Shown piece by piece: positions 48,577-57,774 of a stretch of 57,774 nucleotides of DNA. Location of the stretch: contig CALQLF020000008.1 of NCBI GenBank assembly GCA_943331345.2, forward strand, positions 1 through 57,774, in the 5' to 3' direction. A program made the position numbers and the translations under genes. Positions within the stretch are counted from its first letter, which is position 1, and each line of letters begins with the position of its first letter. This stretch comes from Candidatus Planktophila lacus. Lineage in GTDB: Bacteria > Pseudomonadota > Gammaproteobacteria > Steroidobacterales > Steroidobacteraceae. Under the pieces are notes generated by a model. That model was given only the letters and a program-made list of their open reading frames with translations. It searched no databases and was not told the DNA's origin.

Positions 48577-49878
48577 ATGCGTCGCCTGACCGCTCTCGCC
48601 TTACTGACACCTCTCACGCTGCTGAGTGGTTGTAGTCACCTGTCCCTGCCGCACCCTTCCCTGCCGCACCTTCGCCCTTACGAGCGCACTAGCGTGCTGC
48701 GCCCAGCGCTCGCCAACCAGCAGTCGCCATTGCTCGCAGCCAACACCTTGCGCTCGCGCGAGGCCGAAGAAGGCGCGAGCGGCGCCATGCTGGAACCCCC
48801 ACCGGTGGTGCAGGACCAGCGCGTCGATCTGGTGCAGCAACGCGACGACGGCATGACGCGCGTGGTGGACGGCACCAATCTTTTCGCCCGTGCCAATTTC
48901 GCCGGCAACTACAGCGCCGCTTTCACCGCGGGGCGGGAACAGGTGCGGGAATCCTCGCCCGACGTGCAAGACCTCGCCGGTGGCATCTACCGCGAGAACC
49001 GCACCCGCTATGGTCTGGAACTGGCTGCCCGTGAAGGGCGCGGGCGCTACTCGCTGGCTTACCTGCGCGACAGCAGCGACGACGACGCCATCAAGACCTT
49101 GCGAGTGGGTCTTACCCAAAACATTTTTCATGACCAGACGCGCATCACGCTCGCCTGGGACCGTACCCAGCAAGACCTCGAGCGTCGCGGAGACACTGCC
49201 TTCCGTGGCACCAACGAACGCCGTGGCTATATCTTTGGCGTGAGCCACCTGTTTACACAACGTCTTGAACTGGGCGCTACCGTCGAAGGGCGCAGCGCTA
49301 CCGGCTACCTGGCCGACCCTTACCGCACCGTGCGTTATCTCGCGCCCACCGCCCCGGGTGGCTATGCCCGCCAAGCGGAACGCATGCCGGACCAGCGCAG
49401 CAGCGACGCACTGACCCTGCGCGGGCGCTATGCCCTGCCGGGCCGCAGCAGCGTCGGCTTGGACTACCGCTACTACCAGGACAACTGGGGAATCGCGGCC
49501 CACACCATCGAGGCGGAATACCTCTATCCGCTGGGCGAGTCGCTATTGCTGGAAGCGCAACTGCGCCACCATCGCCAGGACGGCGCCTACTTCCATCAGG
49601 ATTTGCTGGCCAGCCGCGGCGCGGCCACCGGCTTCTACACCCGCAACCCGGCACTCTCTACCCTGCAGACCACGGGCGCCAGCCTAGGCTTTCAGTGGAA
49701 GTTCCTGCGTAGCCACTGGAAGGGCATCGAGGGCGGCACGTTGTTTGGGCGTCTCGAACACCGCCGACAGCGCTACGACGACTACCTCGACGTTCGTACC
49801 GGGCTTTCCCCGGGCACCGAACCGCCCTACCGGGGCCGCGTGACCCAACTCCAACTAGGTGCCTCGTTACGTTTTTGA
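48577..49878 (+). CDS. Predicted outer-membrane protein, DUF3570-like
   Basis: 433 residues. Lipoprotein-type signal (LTLLSGC, Cys19), a linker, then a long barrel-like sequence with many alternating strands (GLELAAREGRGRYSLAYLRD, RRGYIFGVSHLFTQRLELGATVEG, SVGLDYRYYQDNWGIAAHTIE) and a terminal LQLGASLRF. It resembles DUF3570 proteins, which are often next to TlpA-like genes, as here. Third of the three outer-membrane genes; 77 nt after the second. A 16-codon GTG-started frame (48510-48560) fills most of that gap and looks like a remnant or chance frame. Confidence 0.78.
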   Translation: MRRLTALALLTPLTLLSGCSHLSLPHPSLPHLRPYERTSVLRPALANQQSPLLAANTLRSREAEEGASGAMLEPPPVVQDQRVDLVQQRDDGMTRVVDGTNLFARANFAGNYSAAFTAGREQVRESSPDVQDLAGGIYRENRTRYGLELAAREGRGRYSLAYLRDSSDDDAIKTLRVGLTQNIFHDQTRITLAWDRTQQDLERRGDTAFRGTNERRGYIFGVSHLFTQRLELGATVEGRSATGYLADPYRTVRYLAPTAPGGYARQAERMPDQRSSDALTLRGRYALPGRSSVGLDYRYYQDNWGIAAHTIEAEYLYPLGESLLLEAQLRHHRQDGAYFHQDLLASRGAATGFYTRNPALSTLQTTGASLGFQWKFLRSHWKGIEGGTLFGRLEHRRQRYDDYLDVRTGLSPGTEPPYRGRVTQLQLGASLRF

Positions 49879-49956
49879 CAGCGTTACAATATCCACCGAA
49901 CCTTGGCTGGCCCGTGCTGTCGAACTATTTAACTTCATTTACCGACCGGAGCCTTT

Positions 49957-50895
49957 ATGCCCTTCTCCTTTGCTGACCTGACGCTGCCCACCCGGCACCG
50001 TTCCCCGGTCGCGGGCCTACTAGCCGCCGCCTTGCTCTCGGTGGCGGCACTGATTCCTGCCAGCAGCATCGCCCAAGCCGCCCCCATCGCAGCGCCGGCC
50101 GAAGAAGCGCGTGCGCTGCTCGCCGTAGACGTCCTTAACGGGATGCAGGCGCTGCCCGAACTGCGCATTCCGGACGCGCTACTGCGTCGCGCGCAGGGCA
50201 TCGCCATCATCCCGGACATGGCTCGAGGGGCATTGCTCATCGGCGGCCGTGGCGGCAAGGGCGTGCTGCTAGTCCGCAACGCGGATGGTCAGTGGAGCAA
50301 CCCGGCCTTCATCACTGTCGGCGGTATCAGCTTCGGTTGGCAGTTCGGTGTGCAAACCGTCGACGTAGTCCTGGTCTTCACCACCCGCGAGAGCATCGAG
50401 GGAGTCACGGGCGGCAAACTGACGCTCGGTGCGGACGCCTCCATCGCCGTTGGTCCCCTGGGCCGTCAAGCGTCAGGCGCTACTGACACCACCTTCGCTT
50501 CAGAGGTTTACGCTTACTCGCGCGCCAAGGGCCTGTTCGCCGGCATAGCTCTCGACGGCGGCGTGGTAGCCATGGACCGCAAAGCCAATGCCCGCTTCTA
50601 TCAAAAGCCCGGCGTACTGGCTTCCGAGATTCTTGCGCCCAGCGCGCCGCAACCGCCGTTCAGTGGCCAGCGCGTCACCATCGCGGTGAGCAAACTGACT
50701 GAACAGGCACGCAACCCCCCGCCGCCGCGCCCGTCGCTGGCACCGCCGATGCCGCAGGCCACTTCCGCCGCCCCTGTGGCAGCGCCGCCGGCTGCGCCCA
50801 CGGCGTCCACCACGCCAGCAAACGAGGCCGCACCCGCGGCCAGCACCCGTTCACTGGAAACCGCACAGCCAGCGCCACTGCCCCCGCAACGCTAG
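49957..50895 (+). CDS. Lipid-binding SYLF-domain protein (YSC84 family), secreted
   Basis: 312 residues. Signal peptide LLAAALLSVAALIPASSIAQA, then the SYLF/YSC84 domain (about 75-235): IPDALLRRAQGIAIIPDMARGALLIGGRGGKGVLLVR, ITVGGISFGWQFGVQTVDVVLVF, AYSRAKGLFAGIALDGGVV. The C-terminus is a 70-residue Pro/Ala/Thr low-complexity tail. SYLF domains bind phosphoinositides in eukaryotes; bacterial members are exported and of unclear use. ATG 49957 has CGGAGC upstream. Convergent with msrA. Confidence 0.87.
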   Translation: MPFSFADLTLPTRHRSPVAGLLAAALLSVAALIPASSIAQAAPIAAPAEEARALLAVDVLNGMQALPELRIPDALLRRAQGIAIIPDMARGALLIGGRGGKGVLLVRNADGQWSNPAFITVGGISFGWQFGVQTVDVVLVFTTRESIEGVTGGKLTLGADASIAVGPLGRQASGATDTTFASEVYAYSRAKGLFAGIALDGGVVAMDRKANARFYQKPGVLASEILAPSAPQPPFSGQRVTIAVSKLTEQARNPPPPRPSLAPPMPQATSAAPVAAPPAAPTASTTPANEAAPAASTRSLETAQPAPLPPQR

Positions 50896-50930
50896 CCAGT
50901 CTCATCTGAGAATGCCGTAAGACCAGCCTG

Positions 50931-50946
50931 AGCCTCAACTGAGGCT
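50931..50946. terminator. Small hairpin between convergent genes
   Basis: AGCCTC and GAGGCT form a 6-bp stem with a 4-nt loop just before the msrA stop on the other strand. No T-tract; weak. Confidence 0.35.
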
Positions 50947-50954
50947 ACGCTTCT

Positions 50955-51602
50955 TCAGGCGCTAACCGGCAGCGCGAAGTCCACTCCGCACCCACCAATA
51001 CCGCAGTATCCATTCGGGTTCTTCGCGAGATACTGCTGGTGGTAGTCCTCGGCGTAATAGAACGTGGGTGCCGGTAGTACTTCGGTGGTGATGGGCGCAC
51101 TGATGCCAGCCGCCTGCAGCGCTTGCTGATAAGCCGCGCGCGCCGCCACAGCGCCCGCTTGCTGCGCCTCGCTGTAAGTGTAGATGCCGGACCGGTACTG
51201 CGTTCCCACGTCATTCCCCTGCCGCATGCCTTGCGTGGGGTTGTGCAGTTCAAAGAACGCCTTCAGCAAATCCATGTAGGAAATGACCGTGGGGTCGAAC
51301 ACCACCAGCACCACTTCGTTGTGTCCAGTGCGCCCGGTGCAGACTTCCTGATAGGTGGGGTTCGGCGTATGCCCACCGGCATAACCCACCGCCGTGGTGT
51401 AAACGCCATGCTTCTGCCAGAAGCGGCGCTCCGCACCCCAGAAGCAACCCAGACCGAACATGGCCACTTCCGTGCCTTCCGGGAACGGCGCTTGCAGCGG
51501 ACGGTCATGAATGAAATGGGCCGCCGGCACCGGCATGGCGGTGGCGCGGCCGGGCAGCGCTTCGGCGGCCGTGGGCAGGGTAAGCACTTTGTTTCCGAAC
51601 AT
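50955..51602 (-). CDS. msrA: Peptide-methionine (S)-S-oxide reductase
   Basis: Repairs methionine-S-sulfoxide, 215 residues. The catalytic Cys is in [14 protein letters not shown]; the substrate-binding [29 protein letters not shown] and [17 protein letters not shown] are typical, with resolving cysteines in [15 protein letters not shown] 51602 follows GGAGAGGAG. The N-terminal 40 residues ([28 protein letters not shown]) match the long-form MsrA of gammaproteobacteria. No MsrB gene in view. Confidence 0.96.
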   Translation of the reverse strand: MFGNKVLTLPTAAEALPGRATAMPVPAAHFIHDRPLQAPFPEGTEVAMFGLGCFWGAERRFWQKHGVYTTAVGYAGGHTPNPTYQEVCTGRTGHNEVVLVVFDPTVISYMDLLKAFFELHNPTQGMRQGNDVGTQYRSGIYTYSEAQQAGAVAARAAYQQALQAAGISAPITTEVLPAPTFYYAEDYHQQYLAKNPNGYCGIGGCGVDFALPVSA

Positions 51603-51724
51603 GGGGTTCTCCTCTCCGGCGAGCGCGTATTGGAACACGGCGCGAAACCGCTGTGGAGGTCTGAACCTCGCCGGTTCGCTCGTGGCACTACAGGAACCGA
51701 TACAGGGCCGAAATACGCGCAGTG

Positions 51725-53164
51725 CTACAGCACTTGGTCCAGCCCGGGAATGCGCGCCGCGAACCGCACCAACCAATGTCGCCACCGAGGTGCTTCGGGT
51801 TCCGCTTCCAGCAATAGGTCAGCGCCCGCACGCTTCCCGCGCCAGCCCAGTACCCAGCGATGCTTGGCCAGTGGCGCTTTGGGCGGCGCATGGAACACGC
51901 GCACCAGTTCCCAGGCGCGTTCCGGTGTCGTGTCGGCAGCAAACACCGCTACCAACCGCGCGGCCAGTTCCGGGCTGTGCACGAGCAGACCTACCTCAGT
52001 GTTCAAGAGCAAACTGCGTGGGTCGAAGTTGAAGCTGCCCACCCAACAGTACTCGCGGTCGAATACCGCCAACTTGGTATGTAGCGAGGCCTCCCGCGGC
52101 CCACCACGGAACTCGAACAGGCGCGCGCCGGCCGCCAGCAACCGCCGGCGGTAACGCGCATAGCCCACGTGAACCAAAGCGACATCATTCGCTGCCAATG
52201 AATTGGTGAGGACGCTGACCGCGACGCCACGCCGTACCGATTCCCTGACCAAGCGCACCCCCAACCGACGCGGCACGAAGTACGCGGACGCCAGCAACAC
52301 CTCCTGCCGCGCCGCGCGCCACTGCGACACCAACAGCGCGCCCACGGCAGAACGGCGCCGACCCAGCGCATCGAACTTGTGCACCGAGTCGTGCACCAAA
52401 CGCGCCTCACCCCAAGCCAGTGCCGCAGGGCTCGCCGCCAACTCGCCGATGAAAGCAGCGCACTCCTCCGCCGAAGGCTCGGGACGCGTCTGCGCCTGCA
52501 GCGACTCGCGCAACTGCGCTACCAAACGTGGCACGACCACCCGCGCCGGCCTTCGACGCAAAAACTCGGCGGGGTCCACCGCATGGTCGCTATGCCAATA
52601 CTCGTCGAAGGAAGCCTGCGCTTCAGCAACCACAGGGCCGATGGCCAGCAGGTCCACATCTGCGAAACGCCCCGCATCACCTGCATCGAAATAGGCGTCG
52701 CCGACGTTGCGCCCACCAACGATTGCCACGCAGCCATCCACGGCGAAGATCTTGTTGTGCATGCGCCGGTTCAACCGCTTCAAGCGCAACAGCCCTTCAA
52801 ACGGTCGCAGCCAGCGCACACGCCCCGCGAACGGATTGAATACCCGTACTTCGATGTTCGGGTGCGTAGCCACTTGCGCTGCCACCACATCTGAAACGGC
52901 CAGATTGTTGTCGTCCACCAGCAGGCGCACCTTCACGCCACGGTCGGCGGCAGCCGCCAAATGCAGCAGCAAAGTCAGTCCGCTGTGGTCGGCCGCATAA
53001 ATGTAGTACTGCAGGTCGATGCGCTCGGCGGCCTGACTGGCAAGCGCGGTGCGCGACAGCAGCGCTTGCGCGCCGTCTTGCAATACCGCGAAGCCACTCA
53101 GCCCGGGGCGGGCCGCCAGAGCCGGCGCGAACTGTTCGGCCAACTGCAAGGTGGCACCGTTCAT
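51725..53164 (-). CDS. Cardiolipin-synthase-like phospholipase D family protein
   Basis: 479 residues with two HKD motifs: [18 protein letters not shown] (first) and [18 protein letters not shown] (second), each with the following Gly/Ser-Asn. The N-terminal part [34 protein letters not shown] is the usual PLD-domain start. No transmembrane helices at the N-terminus, unlike E. coli ClsA; closer to ClsC-type soluble forms. It transfers phosphatidyl groups or hydrolyses phosphodiesters. ATG 53164 is used; another ATG lies at 53173. Divergent from the small gene at 53188. Confidence 0.88.
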   Translation of the reverse strand: MNGATLQLAEQFAPALAARPGLSGFAVLQDGAQALLSRTALASQAAERIDLQYYIYAADHSGLTLLLHLAAAADRGVKVRLLVDDNNLAVSDVVAAQVATHPNIEVRVFNPFAGRVRWLRPFEGLLRLKRLNRRMHNKIFAVDGCVAIVGGRNVGDAYFDAGDAGRFADVDLLAIGPVVAEAQASFDEYWHSDHAVDPAEFLRRRPARVVVPRLVAQLRESLQAQTRPEPSAEECAAFIGELAASPAALAWGEARLVHDSVHKFDALGRRRSAVGALLVSQWRAARQEVLLASAYFVPRRLGVRLVRESVRRGVAVSVLTNSLAANDVALVHVGYARYRRRLLAAGARLFEFRGGPREASLHTKLAVFDREYCWVGSFNFDPRSLLLNTEVGLLVHSPELAARLVAVFAADTTPERAWELVRVFHAPPKAPLAKHRWVLGWRGKRAGADLLLEAEPEAPRWRHWLVRFAARIPGLDQVL

Positions 53165-53187
53165 GGCACCCATCGTACAATGCCCCC

Positions 53188-53436
53188 ATGGCTATCGCGA
53201 ACGAACACAATCTGCACCGCCCGGCCCCGCCGGCGAACCGCCCCTACGGCATCCGCGTCCGCTTGCCGGCCGGGGATACCTTTCGCGCCCTGCTCGGCGA
53301 CGAATGGCAGCGCGAACACTGGTACGCCACCGCCGCCGAACGCGAAGCCGCCATCGTGGAAATGGGCCGCAAGCACGAGTTTTCTCGCCCCGGCGACAAG
53401 CCGGCGCTGCGTTTCGAGCGCATCCAAAAGCTCTAA
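53188..53436 (+). CDS. Small conserved hypothetical protein (82 aa)
   Basis: An 82-residue basic protein (IRVRLPAGDTFRALLGDEWQ ... FRFERIQKL-like end, ARG/GLU-rich) with no signal peptide, membrane segment or recognised domain. Its middle, WQREHWYATAAEREAAIVEM, suggests a small alpha/beta fold. It lies 24 nt from the divergent PLD-family start and is convergent with the patatin gene. The codon pattern and clear ATG support a real gene, although it is short. Confidence 0.65.
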   Translation: MAIANEHNLHRPAPPANRPYGIRVRLPAGDTFRALLGDEWQREHWYATAAEREAAIVEMGRKHEFSRPGDKPALRFERIQKL

Positions 53437-53458
53437 GGTCGCCGTGTGCCGGCTGCGG

Positions 53459-55714
53459 CTAAAACCCGCGGCCCAGGAACAGATACCAAGCGCTGTTCCC
53501 GTCCCCATCAAGGCCACCGCCCAAGTACACGGGCCCTAGGCCCGTATCCAGCCCGAGGAACAAGGCGGCGTCCTTGCGCAGCCCGCCGAAGCCCGCCTCG
53601 CGCCGCGTGGCCCAGGCATTGCCCGCCTCCACGGCCAAGCCCGCCCAAGCAGGCACGTTGAAGAAGCCGCTGCCGCCACGCCCAATCTTCCGCAGCACGA
53701 CCGCCCGCGCCAACGCGTAGTGCGCGCCACTGATGGACCCGGCTGGCAAACCCGACAACCGCAAAAAGCCGCCCAACTGGAACAAGTTGTCGACGTCGCC
53801 AGTAGGTGTGGACACCGTACTCCCGGCGTCCAGCCCCAGCACCAAGGTGTGCCGTCCTGCCGTCCAGGCACGCAGCGCGGAAAATTCGATACGGTCGCTA
53901 CCGCGCGCCGCTCCAGCCTCTTCGCGAGAGTCTGTCCACTGCGTGCTGAAGTAGCCGCCCTCGCGCGGAAAGTGCACGTTGTCCAGGCCATCGAAAGTGA
54001 AACGGCCAAACCACTCGCGGCGCGAATATTCGGCTCGCCCGGAGGCGTCGAGCGAGGGTGTGCCGGGCGGTAGCGTCGCCGCGTCGCCTACGCGCAAATG
54101 CAGACTGCCCAAGGCACGCTGAAACCCAAAGCGCAGTTCACAGCACAAACCGAATTCGCGCCCGAAATCGAACCCACCACGTGCTTCGCGCACACGGAAT
54201 TCCGCCACGCGTTCGCCCCCATCCATGACGGGCACGTTGCGACTTTCCAGCAAGACGCGCGGCGCCACAAACCACGGCGAGGCCAGCCCGAGCGGTTGAT
54301 GGAACTCCGAAGCCAGTCGCGGCGTTTCCCCGAACTGGAAATCCGTGCGCCACTCAGCACCCGAAGCATTCAGTTCGGTCAACAACAACCGCACGCCGGC
54401 ATTGAAGCTGTTGTTGCCATCGAGGTCATCCTGCAAGTCGAGGCCGAAGGTCAGGAAATTCGGTCCCCACGATTTGCCACGGCCAGTCACTTGCAAGCCC
54501 GTCGCCCCAGTCGCCTCGCGCACCAAGCGCCAATCGATGGTTTCGAACACATCCCGGCCATAAGCCTCGGCCACGCGCCGCTCCACGCGCGCCGGCGCCA
54601 ACGGCTGGCCCTGTTCACCGGCCAACGCAGCTTCCAGCCAACGCCGCTGCAGGGGCGTGGAGGCTTGCACATTCACGAAGGCCAGCGTGGCCGGTTCCAC
54701 CGGCGGCACCGTTCGACGTTCCAAACGGGCCGTAGCTAGCGCCTGCCATTCGTCCATCGCGACGGCGTAGCGGGCAAAGTCCGCACGATGCGTCGCGGCA
54801 GCAGCCACACCGCGATCGATGGCGAAACCTAAGCGATGAAAGTCCGTCGAGCCCAGCTCGCCGAGCTCCGGCGTAATCAAGAGGTCGGCGGCCCCTAGGG
54901 ATTCGCGGGCGCGCTGCGTCTCGCGCGCCATGAGTACAGTGATGGCTTGGTTCGACACCTCCAGCGCCGAACTCAGCGAGGCTCTGGGGACCAAGGGATA
55001 AGACACATCAACGACAATCAAGCGATCCACGCCCATCTGCCGCGCCAAGTCCACCGGCAAATTCGCCGTGAGCCCACCGTCCACCAACAAACGCCCGTCC
55101 AGATCTACCGGCGAGAACACCGCGGGTGCCGACAGGCTGGCACGCAGCGACTGCGCAAGGTCGCCACGCTGCAAAGGCACTCCTTCACCGCTGACGATGT
55201 CCGTCGCCATGGCACGGAACGGAATAGGCAGCCGGTCGAAGTCGGTCACTGCGGCTACGGGCAGCGTCATGTGGCGCAAGGTGGCCAACAGTTTTTGTCC
55301 CTGCACCAACCCCTGCGGCAGCACCAAGCGCGTGCCACGCACACCCAAGGGCACACGGACCAGAAACTCACGGTCATCTTGCTTGCGACGGAAGCCGAGG
55401 TCGCTGCGGGGTGCGCGGTCGCGAAAGGCCTCTTCCCAGTCCGTGGAACGAAACAGCTTCTCGATGTCGTCCAAGGGCACGCCGGAAGCATAGAGGCCGC
55501 CTACCACCGCCCCCATGCTGGTGCCGGCAATGGCGTCGATACGCACGTGGGCGGCTTCCAATTCGCGCAGCACGCCCACGTGGGCCGCGCCACGCGCACC
55601 ACCACCCGACAGCACCAGCCCAGTGCGCAGGTCCGTGGCGGCCGTCGTGGGCGCCGCCAAGACCAGCAGGCACGCGCCGACGAGCGAGCAAAGAAAGGAA
55701 AATCGCGAGGTCAT
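53459..55714 (-). CDS. Patatin-like phospholipase, type Vd autotransporter (PlpD-like)
   Basis: 751 residues: signal peptide LCSLVGACLLVLAAPTTAA, patatin domain (about 30-320), a POTRA-like linker and a C-terminal outer-membrane barrel of the BamA/TamA surface-antigen class, ending in aromatic WYLFLGRGF. Patatin motifs: oxyanion loop GGGARG (37-42), catalytic Ser66 in AGTSMGAV and catalytic Asp212 in VDGGLTANLP. The design matches PlpD of Pseudomonas aeruginosa: the barrel displays the lipase on the surface. Probable phospholipid or lysophospholipid hydrolysis outside the cell. Its start is 69 nt from the divergent third TonB receptor. Confidence 0.93.
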   Translation of the reverse strand: MTSRFSFLCSLVGACLLVLAAPTTAATDLRTGLVLSGGGARGAAHVGVLRELEAAHVRIDAIAGTSMGAVVGGLYASGVPLDDIEKLFRSTDWEEAFRDRAPRSDLGFRRKQDDREFLVRVPLGVRGTRLVLPQGLVQGQKLLATLRHMTLPVAAVTDFDRLPIPFRAMATDIVSGEGVPLQRGDLAQSLRASLSAPAVFSPVDLDGRLLVDGGLTANLPVDLARQMGVDRLIVVDVSYPLVPRASLSSALEVSNQAITVLMARETQRARESLGAADLLITPELGELGSTDFHRLGFAIDRGVAAAATHRADFARYAVAMDEWQALATARLERRTVPPVEPATLAFVNVQASTPLQRRWLEAALAGEQGQPLAPARVERRVAEAYGRDVFETIDWRLVREATGATGLQVTGRGKSWGPNFLTFGLDLQDDLDGNNSFNAGVRLLLTELNASGAEWRTDFQFGETPRLASEFHQPLGLASPWFVAPRVLLESRNVPVMDGGERVAEFRVREARGGFDFGREFGLCCELRFGFQRALGSLHLRVGDAATLPPGTPSLDASGRAEYSRREWFGRFTFDGLDNVHFPREGGYFSTQWTDSREEAGAARGSDRIEFSALRAWTAGRHTLVLGLDAGSTVSTPTGDVDNLFQLGGFLRLSGLPAGSISGAHYALARAVVLRKIGRGGSGFFNVPAWAGLAVEAGNAWATRREAGFGGLRKDAALFLGLDTGLGPVYLGGGLDGDGNSAWYLFLGRGF

Positions 55715-55783
55715 GCCGGAAGCCTAGCAGCCTCCGGCGTCAGTCATAATGCGTAGGCCCCTGAATTCATCTCGGTTCCACCC

Positions 55784-57774
55784 ATGCCCGTCGCTTCCTT
55801 ACTGCCCACGCTCGTCCTGACTGCGACCACAGCGACGCCAGCCATGCTGGCAGCGCCTTGCGCCGTCCCGACTGGCCAAGCCAGCCAGACCCCTCAGGCC
55901 ATTCAAGCACCCACGGATTGCCCACCACCCGAGGTCATCATCGAAGCGACGCGTACCCGCGTGGCGGCCTTCGACTACCCCGGCAGCGCCAGTACCGTGG
56001 CCAACGACGAACTCGGCTTGTTGGCAGCCACGCATTCGAGCGAAGCCATCAACCGGGTCCCCGGCGCCTTCCTGCAGCGGGGCAGCGGACAGGAAGTGCT
56101 GGTGGCGCTGCGCTCTCCGGTGCTGGCTGGCCCCGGTGCCTGCGGTGCCTTCCTCGTCATGGAAGACGGCCTGCCACTACGCCCTGTGGGCAGTTGCAAC
56201 GTGAATGAGCTGTTCGAGGTCAACTTGGAACAAGCCGCCGGGCTGGAAGTGGTGCGCGGCCCCGGCCTCGGGCCGCAAGGCGCGAACGCGCTCCACGGGC
56301 TCATCAATGTCCGCAGCGTGGCGCTCGACGCACCCTTCCGCGCTGGCCTCGAGTTAGGCCAGAACGGCTATTCGCGAGTGAAACTGCAAGGCAGCTTCGC
56401 TACCTCCAGTGACCCTGACACCGGCGATGGGAACCCCCATGCCGCCAACGGCAGCAACGACAGCAGCCGCCTCGCCTTCGCCTTCCACACCACGCGCGAC
56501 GGTGGCTGGCGCGATGCCACGGGCTTCCGCGAGCAGAAGGGCAACCTCAAGTGGGGCGCGCCGCTCGGGAGCGGCCAATTCACTTTGAGCCTCGCCGGTA
56601 CGAACCTCGACCAAGAGACGGGCGGGTTCATCGCAGGCCTGAATTCCTACCGCAACCCGGTACTCGCCCGCAGCAACGCCAACCCCGAAGCTTTCCGCCA
56701 AGCCAGCGCTTTGCGCGTGCTGAGCCGCTGGCAAGAAGACGCCGCCGCTGGCTGGGAACTGAGTGCTTACGCGCGCGCCTCGCGCATGCGCTTCCTGCAG
56801 CACTTCCTGCTCGGCAAGCCGCTCGAACGCAATGGCCAGCAAAGTGCAGGGGTAGTGGTCAGCCATGGCTTGGACTTCGCGGGGGCACAGTGGCGTTTGG
56901 GCTTCGATGCCGAAACCGCCAACAGCTACCTCGTGGAATACCAAGCCGGCCCGACGTTGGAAGGCACTACCGCAGCCCGCGCCATTCGGCCGGCCGGCTT
57001 CCACTACGACTACCGCGTACAAACGCTGGGCTTGGCACCTTGGCTGACGTTTGAAAAAACGCTGGCACCGGGCTGGACGCTTTCCGGCAGCCTGCGCGCC
57101 GACCGCACGCGCTACCAATACGACAACCGCATGCGCAGCGGCAATACCAGCGATACGGGCGCCACCTGCACGGGCGGTTGCTTGTATTCGCGCCCGGCGG
57201 ACCGCAGCGACCGCTTCAATCTCGTGATGCCCCGCCTTGGCCTCGCTTGGCGCGTGAATGAAGGACTGAGCGCGTGGGCCAGTGTGGGCCGCGGATTCAG
57301 GCCACCCGAGGCTACCGAACTCTATCGCCTGCAGCGTCAGCAAAGCGTGGCGGACCTACAAGCCGAAACCGCGCGCTCGGCAGAACTGGGCCTGCGCGGC
57401 CGTGGAACTGGCTATTCCTGGTCCTTGGCGACCTACGCCATGGAGAAGCAGCATGTCATTCTGCGCGACGCCTCGGCCTTCAACGTTAGTGACGGCCGCA
57501 CGCGGCACCGCGGCGTGGAATTCGAAGGCGCTTGGGCGGCCACTGCTTGGTTGACGCTATCGGGCGAGGCGAACTTCGCGAACCACACCTACCGCTTCAA
57601 CCGTGCCGCCGAACAAGGCGAGCGTATCGTTTCCGGGAACGAAGTGGACACCGCACCGCGGCGCCTGCATTCGCTGCGCGCCAGCGTGACGCCGGCGACC
57701 AGCACGCGCGTGGAGCTCGAATGGGTAGCGGTCGGGCCCTACTTCGCGGATGCCGCCAACACGGCACGGTACCC
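55784..57774 (+). CDS. TonB-dependent outer-membrane receptor 3 (partial, cut by right edge)
   Basis: At least 663 residues, still open at the window end. A probable signal peptide at the N-terminus (LLPTLVLTATTATPAMLAAP), then a Cys-containing spacer, TonB-box-like PPEVIIEATRTRVAAFD, plug domain (INRVPGAFLQRGSGQEVLVALRSPVLAG, FLVMEDGLPLRPVGSCN, VVRGPGLGPQGANALHGLINV) and most of the barrel. The plug lacks the usual RGxG wording at one point (VALRSPVLAG) and has a Cys pair (GACGAFLV ... GSCNVN), which recalls the 'gated' receptors with a disulfide. ATG 55784 is the first in frame after the upstream stop. Ligand unknown. Confidence 0.88.
   Translation, partial: MPVASLLPTLVLTATTATPAMLAAPCAVPTGQASQTPQAIQAPTDCPPPEVIIEATRTRVAAFDYPGSASTVANDELGLLAATHSSEAINRVPGAFLQRGSGQEVLVALRSPVLAGPGACGAFLVMEDGLPLRPVGSCNVNELFEVNLEQAAGLEVVRGPGLGPQGANALHGLINVRSVALDAPFRAGLELGQNGYSRVKLQGSFATSSDPDTGDGNPHAANGSNDSSRLAFAFHTTRDGGWRDATGFREQKGNLKWGAPLGSGQFTLSLAGTNLDQETGGFIAGLNSYRNPVLARSNANPEAFRQASALRVLSRWQEDAAAGWELSAYARASRMRFLQHFLLGKPLERNGQQSAGVVVSHGLDFAGAQWRLGFDAETANSYLVEYQAGPTLEGTTAARAIRPAGFHYDYRVQTLGLAPWLTFEKTLAPGWTLSGSLRADRTRYQYDNRMRSGNTSDTGATCTGGCLYSRPADRSDRFNLVMPRLGLAWRVNEGLSAWASVGRGFRPPEATELYRLQRQQSVADLQAETARSAELGLRGRGTGYSWSLATYAMEKQHVILRDASAFNVSDGRTRHRGVEFEGAWAATAWLTLSGEANFANHTYRFNRAAEQGERIVSGNEVDTAPRRLHSLRASVTPATSTRVELEWVAVGPYFADAANTARY

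Noticed and set aside
1-57774. tRNA, rRNA, riboswitch, CRISPR, transposase or prophage features
   Set aside because: I looked for these on both strands and saw none; gene density and frame continuity leave little room for them.

Overview
The window is GC-rich, densely coded bacterial DNA with no RNA genes, insertion sequences, CRISPR arrays or integrases that I can see. It carries three TonB-dependent receptors, an ExbB/ExbD/TonB-like operon, a type Vd patatin, a glycogen locus, ppc and sdaA, plus many acyl-CoA enzymes. This fits a free-living, heterotrophic Gammaproteobacterium; the exact lineage cannot be told from sequence reading alone. Genes are tightly packed, and many pairs share ATGA or GTGA stop/start overlaps.

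Layout. 0-5.4 kb: glycogen operon glgP-glgB-glgX on the minus strand (glgX runs off the left edge). 5.4-13 kb: housekeeping and stand-alone genes (GNAT, old yellow enzyme, LOG protein, S1/P1 nuclease, L-serine dehydratase, PEP carboxylase). 13.2-32.1 kb: a TonB receptor; an isochorismatase-hydrolase/nitroreductase/DMT/otsB/otsA operon; a minus-strand mmgE-nucleotidyltransferase-apgM-acyl-CoA dehydrogenase-selD operon; a citE-like lyase with a GntR/UTRA regulator; and a divergent maoC-acyl-CoA dehydrogenase-caiB-caiB operon. 32.2-36.2 kb: a second TonB receptor divergent from a secreted cyanophycinase-like peptidase. 37.0-46.6 kb: one nine-gene operon for an energised envelope apparatus (TlpA, conserved periplasmic protein, two large TPR proteins, small protein, ExbB, two ExbDs, AgmX/TonB-like protein) ending in a clear intrinsic terminator. 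46.9-49.9 kb: three outer-membrane proteins, divergent from it. 50-57.8 kb: SYLF protein, msrA, cardiolipin-synthase-like protein, patatin autotransporter and a third TonB receptor cut by the right edge.

The main finding is a palindrome, consensus AAATGTCCGGACATTT, that occurs four times and only in intergenic DNA: before the first TonB receptor (13203), the isochorismatase operon (15881), the mmgE operon (26235), and between gntR and maoC (28004), where it sits just downstream of a good sigma-70 promoter. I infer that the GntR/UTRA protein binds these sites and controls a scattered uptake and catabolism regulon of about 19 kb: outer-membrane import, amide or ester hydrolysis, reduction, CoA activation, dehydrogenation or hydration, and C-C cleavage. 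The CoA transferase + MaoC hydratase + CitE-like lyase + MmgE/PrpD + acyl-CoA dehydrogenase set resembles known itaconate/citramalyl-CoA degradation clusters. The extra nucleotidyltransferase, ApgM-like and SelD genes are not part of that pathway and are the most unusual element of the window.
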